Source: Deuterostichococcus epilithicus (taxonomy: Eukaryota; Chlorophyta; Trebouxiophyceae; Prasiolales; Stichococcaceae). From it: a stretch of 64,000 bases of DNA. The stretch covers positions 2,852,009 through 2,916,008 of the forward strand of contig JAVTLE010000021.1 in NCBI GenBank assembly GCA_033439295.1. Reading direction: 5' to 3'. The notes under the pieces were generated by a model, which worked only from the letters and a program-made list of their open reading frames with translations, ran no database searches and had not been told where the DNA came from. Position 1 is the first letter of the stretch. Each line of letters begins with the position of its first letter. The translations under genes and the position numbers were made by a program. Below, piece by piece: positions 23,099 through 35,000 of the stretch.

Positions 23099-26000
23099 AT
23101 GGCTAGGGATCCGCATCCCGCCAGCAACGGCTTCCTCGAAGCTCTGTCCCGCGAGTTTGTTGATGGGCCAGACTTGGACATGGATTTCGACTTGGTCGCC
23201 ACGCTGCTGGATGAAGGGTTCGAAACTGGAATGCTGTTGCCTGCGTCTGATGTACACTTACACGGTCTCGACAGCGTCGCTGCGTTGCAGGTGAGTCCTG
23301 TGCATCACGGCGGTGCCGCTCTTGTGTCAGCATGTTCGTGCAATTGCTCCTTGTTGCGTAGTACAGGACGGGCCGACTGTCTGTTCAGTACCCGTCATGC
23401 CGACGCTGTCCTGTGAGCCTTGCGCAGGCTCAGGCCTGCGACGGGCACCCTGCAGCGGTGTGGCCCAGCACGCCGCCGGCAGCAGACGGCAATGCTGCCG
23501 CTCTGAGTCCGCACCAGCCCGCCGCGAACTCGGACGACAGCAGCAACACCAGACAGGTGCACGCCGCTCGACAGGCGGAGGCGGCGGCGGCGGTGGTGGC
23601 GGATGCCTCTGAGGCTCCAGGCGCCAAGTGGTGGCAAATGAAAGCGTCCACCCGCAGGGCCCAGCGGCGGTACCGAGAGAGACAGAAGGCGAGTTTGCTT
23701 CTGCGGCCTCTCCGCTTGGATACCTGCAGCCCTCGGCCGTGCACGCTCGGGAGTTTCGCAGTCTGCAGATGATGGAATTCAAACAATGCCATGCAGGAGC
23801 GGCTGGTGGTTGCTGAGAGCAAAGTCAAGGAGCTCTCGGAGCAGCTTGCCCAGTTGCGCACAGATCAGCAGGTGGGTGGACCGCCACTGCCCGTGCAATG
23901 CGTAGTAGACAGCATGTGGCCCATCAGGGAAGGCGGCGTGCACCCATGCCGAGCCGCTGCCAAGGAGGGGCGCCTTGCAACAGAAGTATCAGCCCCAGAC
24001 CTGCACTCCAGGCAGCGTGTCCCAAACGGCTGCAAGTTTAAGGCTCATTGTAACCGCACGCACTCAAGTTCTGCCGCCCAATGCTGATGTGCGCTTGAGT
24101 GTGCGCGCAACAGGCGCGGCCAGCAGCGACGGCGCCAGAGAACTGGTGGATGGACGACAAAATGCAGCAGTACATGCTGGACAGCCTGCAGCTGCGCGGC
24201 GAAGTGGTGATAACCATTGACCCAAAGGCCGGGGCCCGCCACATGTCCCACAAGCAGGTGACTGCAGCCAGTGCTTCTGCTGTGGCGACACAGGAGCAGT
24301 GCCTGCAGGGAAGTGTGAGAACACCCACACAGCATTTGAGGCTCATCAGGGGTTGATCCACAGTGCCATCCCTTCTGATCGACCTGACGCAATCAGGATG
24401 AAGTACATTGCGGCGTGTCAGCAGGAAGTCGAAGTGCACTTTCAGCATGCCTCTCAGCATGCATGCGCAACCTGCTGCGCAGATTCTGCAGCTGCCGCCG
24501 CAAGTGGTGGGCCAGTACTGGCACAAGTACCTGGAGGGCTTCGCGGAGTGCATGATCCAGTGGGACGGCGACCCAGCGTCACCTGCCGCGAAGCGACTGA
24601 AGCGCTGGCACTGGGAGGCGGCCCAGCTGTGGGGCTCCATCTCCATCCGCTTCCCGGACGACCTGCAGGTGTGCCCTCCCGCTGGGCAGAGCGTGCGGGG
24701 TGGGAGCCAGGCGGGGTGAGCGGTCTGCACCCTGTCGCGAGCCTTCTAAATCGCGCGAGGCGTGGCGCCGCAGCGTACATGCCATGCTGCTGCTCCGCAT
24801 CCGTACGACTCGTCGTGGGTCCCGCCGCAGCTCAACTAGGAGGCAGCTTCTGAGGTGCTGGCGCAGATAGGCAGACCTGCTCAGCAGTAGAAGCCTCCCG
24901 CAGCAGGCGGCATGGGCAATGCAGCCCGCTGGGCATGCGTTGTCATGTTATGTCACCATGGACATTCACCACCTGCCTGCAAAAGGTGCTGCGGTCATAC
25001 CTGGGGTGCACGGAGCGCTCCCAGAACGACAGCTCCACCAGCGCCGACGACCGCCGCCTGGCAGCTGCGGCGCAGCTGTCGGCGGAGCAGTGTGGCGCGC
25101 TGTGCGCTCTGCGGGTGCCGCTGTACAGCAACCTGGGGCGACTGCAGACGCGCCGCGCGGCGCTGACGACGCAGCTGCAGGTGCGCTTGCGCACGGGGCT
25201 GTTGCTGGTCGTACTGGAAGCATGCTGAGCGGGCTCTCTGGTGGAGGTCTGATGCGAGCCTCGGAAAATGTGCCGACCCCTCCCCACCCAGCCCATCAGG
25301 AGGCCATAAAACCCTAACAATTTTGGGAGGACTCCGCCCCTCATCACAGCAACCCGCATCACCACGCCTTAAGATGAGTTTTGGCGAGGCCTAGTCTGGG
25401 GTCCAAGCATCTGGACTCACGGGCGCAGGAGGCGATGCCGATGTCCAAGGGCGGTGCGGTGGGGCAGGGCATGCAGTCTGCTGCCGCCGCCGGCCGCTTT
25501 GGGCTCGCGGAGGCCGTCATGCGCGAGCTCAAGGCAGTGCTGCGCGACGAGCACTCGTTGGTCGAGCAGGTGGGGGTGAATAAGTCAATTGCGACATGGG
25601 CCTCCCGTTTTGTGTGCCTCCGCGTCTTCAGCCGTCGCCTCGTGGGCTGCCGCTGCGACATCCGCGCATGCATGATGCCAGCCGACTGCAGGCTGCGGCA
25701 GCTCTGGTTGGCATCTGATCTGCTTTCGTGGCGCAGCGCAGGCCTCCATGATCATATACATGCAGGTCCTGTCGTGCTTCCAGGTGGGGATGTCTCGACA
25801 CTTCTGGTCCAGCGTTTGAGGACGTTGCCAGTGGCATGACGGTATTCAGATTGTCCACAGTCCACAAAGAGCTTGTTCGGGTGCCTTTGGGGGCCCTTGG
25901 CTGTGCTTCTCAGCGTCATCTCCGCATTTGCAGGGCGCTCACCTGTGCATCCAGGCATACCCCGAATGCGTCCGCATCTTTGCCATCACAGGTGCCTCTC

Positions 26001-26444
26001 ACAAGCTGCATTTATTGCTGATATCATTTGCACTTTGCACACATGTGCGGGAGCATGCGAGCAGCAAGTTGCTTCAGTACAAGTGCATGTCCTCATTGCA
26101 GAGGTGGTGGCAGCAGAATGCGGAGCCGTGTCACTAGAACAGCTCCTCCAGCGCGGCGCTCAGGTTTGTCCTGATCTGCTGCTTGTCCCGGATGGCTGGC
26201 ACTCCTCGAATATCAGCTGTGGTTTGCAGTTACATCCTTTCATTAGGACACTACTACGCTTCCTAGCGCGACAGACGCACGGAGCTCCATGCCTTGCAAG
26301 CTTCTGCTTTGTTGGGAGTCGAGGACTTTTATTGCTGCCCCATCACAGGACCCGGATGCTGCACTGCTGTCGCTGGAGGAGGCCCTGCCGCCGTCAATGG
26401 GCCGCCCAACCGTCCCACCGCCTGAAGCTGGCCTTGTAGGGTAG
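23099..26444 (+). CDS. bZIP-type transcription regulator B (about 11 exons)
   Basis: Tandem paralogue of the gene at 19049. Exons: 23099-23290, 23428-23688, 23797-23871, 24114-24257, 24483-24668, 24986-25180, 25429-25569, 25742-25783, 25934-25991, 26102-26163, 26349-26444; 483 aa. The acidic N-terminus (FVDGPDLDMDFD) is followed by an Ala/Ser/Asp-rich linker, the basic region TRRAQRRYRERQKE and a short zipper, then the same helical domain (WWMDDKMQQYMLDSL, ECMIQWDGDPASPAA, LRVPLYSNLGRLQTRR). The invariant bZIP Asn is Thr. A GC donor ends exon 2 at 23688. The equivalent of the exon at 19840-19917 was not found between 23872 and 24113, so either it was lost or a short exon is missed. The acceptor before 24986 (AAAAG) is weak. 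It is convergent with the permease gene. Confidence 0.78.
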
Positions 26445-27069
26445 GGCAGGGTAGGGACCCTAGGGCCTACTTGGCGTGGCCGGCGCTGGGCGTGGAGCGA
26501 GCGGGATGCAGTCGCTGACGTCACAGCCACACAACTTGCTCTGGTCGTGACATCCAGATGTCCGTGACGGTGTAGCATCAAGAGTCGATTCAGTAAGAGT
26601 TCGTGCACTCAGGCCACAGAGGGGCGTTCAAGTACATTGTAGATACTGCAGGAATCTCATAGGTATGTGAACCGCTTTCGGAGAACACTGGACGTTAAAC
26701 TTCACGACGGAACCTGTTATAGTGTGATATTCCTATTGGTGGTGATCGCCGAGGCAGCAACTCAGAATTCAATACGAATTGAACAGGGTCTAATTACGAC
26801 TTAGACAGATGTTTGATAAAGCACAAACGTGCAGCAGCGATCGATGGAAGGCAATTCAATGCTACCATCGTTATATCAGCTGTCCTCCGGCATGCCCACG
26901 AAACACGGCAAGTAGCCAGAAAAAGAATGGGGTCCATGAACTACCCGGCGGCACACCAGAGGTTTATCTGAACACACCTTAAGGTCTGGCACTGGCTTCC
27001 TACGACTGGATGAGTACAGGGCAGGCTGCGCCCGTGCCCGAACCTCTCCTCTCGATGCCAGAGCCCCGA
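26445..27069. other. Convergent 3' region, bZIP-B / permease
   Basis: A tail-to-tail spacer that becomes A/T-richer towards 26640-26870. No gene, RNA or clear poly(A) motif recognised. Confidence 0.4.
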
Positions 27070-30000
27070 TCACTGCCACGCCGAGGCCTCGCCCCAGAAG
27101 ACCAGCAGGCACAGCGCCAGCGGCAGCGGCATCGTGATGAGGCCCACCTTCAGGAACCGCATGAATGGCATCTCCACGTTCTTGGCATTGAGCAGCTTGA
27201 GCCACATGACCGCCGCCAGCGAGCCGATGAGGGTGAAGTTGGCGCCGACGTTGGAGGCAGCAATGAGCGCAAGGTTGGCCGCCGCTCGGTGGCGCGGCGG
27301 CACATCGTACCCGCGGCTCAGCAGCACCCGTGCCATGAGGATGGTCATCGGCTGCAAGTCACGAAGGATGCACACGGTCAGGACTCGGCAATTTCCCGAG
27401 ACGCCAAAGAGAGGGCTCAATAGTGCAGATGTGCAGTGTGGGGGTGCTCACTTTGGGCAGCGACCTTCGTCAGAGAGCCGGGTGTCTGCAATGTCAGTGT
27501 GGCTGCCTCGTGTGGGCCATGGCAGGAGTGACTCTGTAATAGCTTCGAGTGCCCCTCTTACGCCTGGCGGCTAATGCCAGTTGACGTGCAGCAGCAGCTG
27601 CTGCCTGTGCAGACCTGGTTGTTGATGATGTTGGCGAGCACCGAGCCGATGGCACCCGTCAAGAACACCGCCACAAAGACATTGTGGGTGGCGCCAGCCA
27701 GCGCCTGCAGGTGACAGCAAGGTGCAAGCTTCAGCACCGCCTGCGTTATGTACACGTCCACAGGTGCCCGCTTCAGCAGCGACGGCGCCTGAAGACAAAA
27801 GACTTCAAAAGGTAGCGGTACTGCCAGCGCTTGGCTGGCCGGGCGGGTTGGCGGTCAACCAAACGGGCGACCCTGCGCCGCAGGAGGTCTGGCAGCCAGC
27901 AGCCGCGCTGACCTGCGGCAACTGCCATGCAAACACATACAAGAGACAGACGCGAGAGGGATATCGCACCCTGCCGAAGTAGTCGACCCAGCCGCCCTTG
28001 TTAAGCGCCTCCACGATGATGAACATCCCGAAGAGGAAGGGCACCACGTGCCAGGGCATCTCCAGGAATGTCGTCCACAGGCTGAAGCCGGGCTGCGCGG
28101 GACCAAACATACAGGGAGTCGCCAAACGCTGTTGACTATAGCTGCAGTTACTAGGCAGCACTGACGAGCAGGGGCCCCCTTGACTCTAGGCAGCCATGCT
28201 TGCTCGAGGTGGCGCAGTGTCTTGTTCAGGAGTTTTGCTTTGAGATGGCCGAAGCATGCCGGGAACTTCCGTCAAGATGCGGGCTATACAAGGTCGACCA
28301 CCTCTGCAGACATTTCCAGCAACATCAAGTGCGGTTGAGCGAAGGCTCACTGTGTCAGCGGGTGCTGCGGAGGCCGCTTCAGCCGCCTCGTTGAGCGATG
28401 CATTCCCGCCGCCGCCGCCGCCACCGCCGCCGCCGTCGCCGCCGTCAATGCCGGCCGATGCACGCCGCCTCAGGCTGCTGCCATCATGCAGCTGTCCGCT
28501 GCCATTGTGCTGGTCACCCCGCGCCAAGCCCGTCGAAGTGGCGTCGCCGCGGCCATCATGGTCGTTGCCAGTCGCTAGGACGACCAGTTCGATGGCTGGC
28601 TGGGCTTCCCTGACTGCCGCCCTGGCAGGGCCGGTGTGCTGCCCGTCACTATTTGCAGCGGCGGCGGCGGAGTTACCACCATCGCCGCTGCCGCCGCCGC
28701 TGCCGCCGCACCCGTCAGGCGATACTGCTTCCGCATCTGCAGCGCCATGGGCGCCCTCAGGGTCCGGCACTGAGCTGCCGTCAGAGGCGGGACTGCCGAC
28801 TGACGCGTCGCCGCCGCCGCCGGCGCTGGGGCGCCGCTGCCGCCGCGCGGCAAACCAGGGCCTGATGTAGTGCACCCACAAATTGCCGGCCACGAGCACG
28901 CCCGCGGCCGCCAGTGTGACGGCCCACAGCGGCGCGTGGATGAAATTTGCGATCGCTAGCATCACCAGGCTCGCCAGCAGCACGATGCAGCCGAACTTGG
29001 CGCCCCACCTGTAACGAGCGGGAGCATGAGGCTCGTTCGTGTGTCTGCAGGTGGCTCAGTGACGCTTGGATCGACGGCCTGGTTGATGGTATCAGGCATT
29101 GGCAAGAGGCGATGATTACGCGGTCAGGCAGGATGGTGCAACGAGAACACATGCCTGGACCGACATGTCCGGGACCGCCGCGGCACGCCGGAGGTCTGAG
29201 GAACTGGCTTCCATCCCTAGCGATCGTCCACAGATGCTGTGCCCAAGCATGCAAGGCCCCAAACGGAGCACAGGGCGCACCGGTCGACCAGCAGGGAGGA
29301 AGGGTCCACCTCCTCCTCCAGCTCCGGCGCGTCGGCGATGTGGCGGCGGAAGTATACCACCAGCACCGCGTAGGTTGCCATGCCCGTCACTGCGGCAAAG
29401 GTGCTGTCGACTGGGCTGGACATCATCTGCACCGAGGGTTTGCAGGAGGGGCTGCGCTTGGAGCGCCAGGCCCAGTCAACAAGGTGCTCACAGAAGCTTT
29501 ACAGCAGGCGCGGCAGAGGCTCTGAAGCCGAGGGCTGCGCTCACCCAAGGTTGGCAGCAGCGACCACTTCGAGAAGGCGAGGAAGGACAGGTCCACGGCC
29601 TCGCCGATGATGATGTTTGTAGGGTTTCTGCAGTGTATCACAGGAGCGATGGGTCGGAAGCCTGCTTCGCAACCGTAGACGATGCCATGCTTGATCTCTG
29701 AGACATTCAGGCGGCTGAGGCTGCAGCTTGGCCGAAAAGTGCCGGTGCAGGCATGTGGGTGTCATGCAGGTGTTGGAGCCGCCGCCGCGCACCCAATCAG
29801 CAGCGCCATGCTCCAGGTGTTGGCGGCATAAAACTCCAGGAACAGCAGCGGCGCCGGGTCCGTCTTCGTGACTTTGGCGAAGTGAATCACGATGGGCGTG
29901 AGTGTCAGGATGACGACATCGTTGCTCGTCAGCACCGTCAGCACGCTGGCCAGTAGGAAATACGCCCCGAACTGTGTGCAGGGAGGTGCACAGAGAGAGT

Positions 30001-30967
30001 GCGTCAGGGGGCAGGTCTGGTGCAACACAGTTCCGCCTCAGTGGAGATGGTTTCAATCCCCCTTCTGCTGTCAGGAGCGCCGCAGAGTGTCGTCCTGCAC
30101 AAGGCCGGCATGTGTGATGTGATCAGTGGCTGCTCTGGCATCTGCTGTCCAGACCGCGCTGCTTGGTGTCAACCTTTCGAGAGCAGCGCACCACTTTGTG
30201 GCCGCCCGTGCCGGCCTTGCGGGTGACCTGCGCCGCTATGTAGGCGAAGACCCCCGTGTGGTCCAGCGACACGCACAGGTAGGCCTGCAGGGCGCAGACA
30301 CGGAGCAGCGTCAGGCCGTCAGCATGCCGCACTCCGCTACGACGCAGGGAGCAGGCGCCATTTCAGGTGAGGCAGTATGCCGCTGCAGAGAAACATCGCC
30401 GGAGGCCGACATGCAACATGTCACAAGCACGAAGCAGCGGCCGGGCACTAGTGCAAGTCGTCGTTTTCGAAGATCAGTCCAGGATGACTATTTGCTGCAG
30501 ACAGCGCGCCTGTGACATGAACAGGATGACGATGCCGTAGGGTTTGAGGTATTCATCGCCGACAACGCCAAGCTTTAGCGTCTCGCCATCGGCGGTGCCC
30601 GCGGCCAGCAGCACCAGCACCGCCACAATGGGCGCATAGCCATAGCTGCGGCGCGGCGGCGGAACAGCAGCAGGTCAGGCAGGCAAACCCGTATCTGGAG
30701 CATGGCATGTCGCATGCCATGCAGCGACAATGCCAGGCTCGCTGTGACAGATGGGTTGAACACACACTGCAACGTCGAGGGCCTCGTGGTATTCCACTGG
30801 CACCATGCGCGATGCTTCAGGACGCACAAAAGGTACCTGATCCCAATGCGCAGCGGCCGGCGACGGCGGAGCCATTTGGCGGGGATTGTCACAGCGGGCT
30901 CGGCGATGACCAGGTACAGTACCACGACGACGGTGACGCAGAAGACGGCCAGCGACCACGCGTTCAT
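27070..30967 (-). CDS. ArsB/NhaD-type ion permease (10 exons)
   Basis: Polytopic membrane transporter of the ArsB/NhaD (ion transporter superfamily) type; candidate substrates are arsenite, silicate or Na+/H+, not decidable from sequence. Exons: 30837-30967, 30510-30645, 30192-30284, 29793-29971, 29545-29627, 29281-29410, 28351-29008, 27970-28092, 27615-27704, 27070-27351; 634 aa. Family blocks: AYLCVSLDHTGVFAYIA, VLTSNDVVILTLTPIVIHF, LLIGNPTNIIIGEA, VVPFLFGMFIIVEAL, NIINNQPMTILM and IAASNVGANFTLIGSLA. The two NP/NN re-entrant motifs (GNPTNI and NNQPMT) are intact. The middle of exon 7 encodes a hydrophilic, Gly/Ser/Asp/Ala-rich loop of about 170 residues between the two halves, much longer than in bacterial ArsB. 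Exon 2 ends at a weak GC donor (GCGCGC). Confidence 0.87.
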
Positions 30968-32064
30968 AGCTGCTTTGCACGGCGCCTGTGGCCGCGGGCC
31001 GCTTTGCCGCTGTGCCGCTCACGGCGGCAGTGTTGGCGGCATGCGCGCTGGTCGCTGTAGGCTGGCACTACCAGGCAGCTTGCCTGAAATCGCGAGGTTT
31101 GGAGCCGTTCTGATTATTCCTGCATGAGTGTTGTCAAATAATGACCCGGGGGTAGCAACCTGCTGGCAGCCTTGCGACTTGTCTGGCGAGTGACACGAAT
31201 CACTTCCGGTTGTGGACAGACGCCGGAGACAGCAGACACTGTGCACTATGTTGCGCGGCGCATGAAACCAGCTCGTCAGATCAGTGGGACGGAAGGCTGC
31301 CGGCGGATTGGGATTGAAACACAGTCAAAGGTACATAAGACCACTTAGAGTGCTGTAGCTCGCTGTAGACACAAGCTAGAGTATCTGCTCCGGCAGATGC
31401 AACTGTCTTTGACACTTGGAGACAGCAGCACGGAATCTTTTGGGTGCAGCTTCCTCGCCACCTGCCGTGATTCAGCGTTTAGAATAAGTATGGGTTGACG
31501 CGTTAGTACTTACATCAAAATTTTTCTGGGGTGGCTTATCTGACCACAGCAACAGTGTCCATGTTAAATTGGAGAGTGTCGTCAACGCGCAAGCGTCTAA
31601 GATTCAAAACAGGAATTGATGCCTGGGGGAACGACGGTTTGGCGCCGCGTCAGCGATAGCTCACTGTCGAACGGTTGGTGGTGCGGCAGGTCGGATTGGT
31701 AGTTTACATTACATAAAATAGACTCGAAAAGCTAGAGCACTTCCAGCCTACGCGAGACAAAAGCTTGCAAGAGAGCCAAATCCATGCCTCAAATAGTCGC
31801 TGCCACAGATTTCGACGAAGCGAAGCTGTGGAGACGCCAGCTGCTGCCTGCCAGCTTTCCAGGTTTCAGGTAGTGCTTCATTTCTCAGTGGCGCTTCTTC
31901 AGCCGCATGCAATGGCCACGGCCACAGTAGCGCGTGCACAATTCCTAGTGATACGTCCCCTGTTCAATAACCCAGCTACTCCGCAGAGACGAGACACAAC
32001 TCGAGCCCCTCAAAGGCCGCGCCAGTGGCTGCTGACATCAGCCGTGGAAGTGCAAGGTGCTGGC
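30968..32064. other. Spacer with permease promoter and transporter 3' flank
   Basis: About 1.1 kb without a recognised gene. It contains the upstream region of the permease and the 3' flank of the MFS transporter. Two overlapping minus-strand TGTAA motifs at 31704-31713, about 355 nt after the transporter stop, are candidate poly(A) signals. Confidence 0.45.
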
Positions 32065-35000
32065 TCAGACCTTGCTCACGTTGGTCTGCTTGGCCGTCGC
32101 CTCGGCGTAGTTGTCGTCATACCTGCCAGGTCAAATGCATGATGCATCAGACGCATGGATCATCGCACGCCTGAATGCAATTGTCGGACAACCAAGCCTG
32201 CACATTCGACGGGCAAGTGCAGCAGGCGGGGCGAGCCATTGCAACTGTAGCATAGTTAAGGGCGCAGTGCCAATTTTGCAGGCAAGACACAGCAGCAGGA
32301 TCTCGTGCAACTCACAGGTCCTCGCGGTCGAGCTGCTTGTTGTAGTTCTTGCCGACGCCGGTCAGGCGCTCCACGAAGCTCAGATTGCGCGGGTTGATGG
32401 CCTCGCCTGCAGGGTACGGGAATGCAGTTGATGCGCTGCAATCATTTCCGGCTGGCACGCAGAATAACGAATTTGCTGCTGAGACCGCCACAACGACATG
32501 CATATGCTCATGGGGGGCAATGCTAGCAGAGGCGGCAAATGGACGCGGCAGACACAAACACTGCACAGGAGGCAGCAGAAAGGAACCCAAGCTGCAGGCA
32601 TGCGTCGGCACTGCTTTGCAGGGTGTGGCAGGCGCACCGTGGTAGACCTTGCCAGCGGTGTGGTAGGCGTAGCGGCGGTCCAGCTCCAGCAGCGGCACGC
32701 GCAGCGGCTCGGGCGTGAACAGCAGCGTCAAGATGATGCCCACGGAGTTGAGGCTGGCCGCCAGCCAGAAGCGCTCGCGGGAGGCCAGGTAGTTGAACCA
32801 GACGGAGGCCCACAGGGCGCCCAGCTTGGCAACGCCGGCTGATGCGCCGTGCGCAGTCGTGCGCACGTCTGTCGGGTACAGCTCGCCGGCCAGCAGGAAG
32901 GTGGTGCAGTTGGGGCCTGGTCAAAGACACGGGGACGAGCGTCGGCGACCCAGTGAGGCGAAGCCACTGATGCTGCACTGACCCCATCAGGTACAGGCAA
33001 TATTCCAGGCAGGGCTGCAGCCGCAAGCACAGGGGCCACGCTGTGGGCTACAGGAGCTGGCGGACGCATCAATCACGCCAGGCGCGCTGCAGCTGTTGGA
33101 ATGTGTAGGTGCCGGGAGGCAGGCACGGGGCAGACTTTGACAGGAAGACTCACCGAACTGGCCCCAGAAGGAGCTGAAGAAGTAGATGAACTGGAAGAGG
33201 CCGATGTAGTTGGACTGCGTCAACGTGTGGTACTTGCCGGCGGAGATGAAGAAGAGGATCGACACCATGGTGAAGCCGATGAGCTGCAGGCGCACGCGAC
33301 CCCAGTAGATGTTGTCCACCAGCGCGGCAGAGAAGTAGTAGCCAACGAGCGCGACGAATGAGTTGAGCAGCGTCCAGGCGAGCGTGGTGGTGATGCCGGC
33401 GGCTGCGCAGGGCGGGGCAGCAGGTTGATGGACACAGTGCTCACGCACTGAGATACGGGAAGGGCAGCATTGATCATGCAGTGTGTGCTGCCCTATGCTT
33501 GATGTGCAGGGATCGCACTGGGACATCGTCATACAGCCCAGCGGAAGTGGACAGGTTTGCACAAGCGGTGTGGGCAGCAGGGCACAGCTGCGACAGGCAG
33601 AGACAGCACGAGAGGCACAATCATCAAAATGATGCATGTGGAGCGGGGTGCGACGAGAAAAAACGCACTGGGTGACAGGATCTTGATGAACTCGGACTGG
33701 AAGACCTTGTTGCCGTAGAAGCCGAAGTCCCAGAAGAACCAGCAGCCGCAGGTGGACAGCAGGCGGCCCCAGTAGTTGGAAACCAGGTATGCGATGTCCT
33801 TGGCCTTCTGGCCGGCAGTCGGGCGGGTCCACATCTTGGACTCCTGCGGTGGGTACATGTGCAAGGCTGTCAGCGTCGGGGGAGCTGGTTTACATAAAAT
33901 GCCGCCGCAGCCGGGCGGCCGCGATCAGCGGGTACCTGCTCGTGTCAGAGCGGCCGCCGTCTGGGTGCACGCAGCCCTCTGAGGTAACTCAGAGCCGCGC
34001 CAACCTCGGCGGCAGATCAGGACCGCCGGCGCGATCAGAGGCACAGAACAGGCGCCGGGCACATGGGAGTGCAGCCTGTAGGCCTGCCAAGTCAAGTCGA
34101 AGGCTGCAGGCCCGCACCTTAAGGTAGACAGTGCGGTAGAAGATCATGAACACGATGGGGATGAGGCCCAGGCCGAAAGCCGTGCGCCAGACGCCGCCCA
34201 GGCGGTTGGGCTTGCTCTTCTGGCTGGCGACGGTGGTCACGTCAAAGATGCAAAGCAGAATGAGCAGGATGCCGGTGTTGCAGAAGTTGCCCACGCCCTG
34301 CCAACAAGAGACAGGCTCAGCGAACCGGGGGCTGATTGAATGGACAGTCATGGCGTGCTGCTGCTCAACCTGGGTCAGCAATCGCCGTCGCACACAATGG
34401 CGCAGTGGTCTGATGCAGCAACTGCAGCAAGACTCGGGCCTCAGCAAAACATCGGGCTGCAGGCCAGGGAGCACACCTGCATGGAGAAGGTAAGGACGAC
34501 AGCACGGCCGCGGAAGCGGGCGGCGCGCTTACCACCGGTCTCAGCTCGCTCGGCGGCAGAGCCGGCAGCCATCGGGTACTCACCGCCGACACCATACCTG
34601 CAGGTGTAGCTCAGTGTCAGCACAAGGGAGGGAGGCAGTTGAATCAGACACGGAGGGGATCAGACGATGTGACTTAGGGTTCGCAGGAGAAGGATTAGTG
34701 CAGTCAAAATACAGCCAAGACTGCAGAGTAAACAGGCTTACCCGAAGATAAACTGGGCGATGATGTAGAAGATGAGCTGCGAGCACATGGGCAAAATAAC
34801 TCAGTTGCAGACCACGTCGGCCGATTGGCATAGTACAGTCCATGACACACTATTGCACGCAAGACTGTTGATTCCTTGCCATTGCACACCCTCAGGGCGA
34901 CGACAGTGCGTGATGTCCCATGGGGCGGCACACCAGACCGATGCACGAGGCACAGACGTAGGGCACTGCCTGCGCACCCACCTGGCCCTTGTCAGAGGTG

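Noticed and set aside
23872-24113. A possible extra exon in bZIP-B matching 19840-19917 of bZIP-A
   Set aside because: A stretch around 23970 can be read in frame, but similarity to the paralogue is poor and the splice sites are weak.
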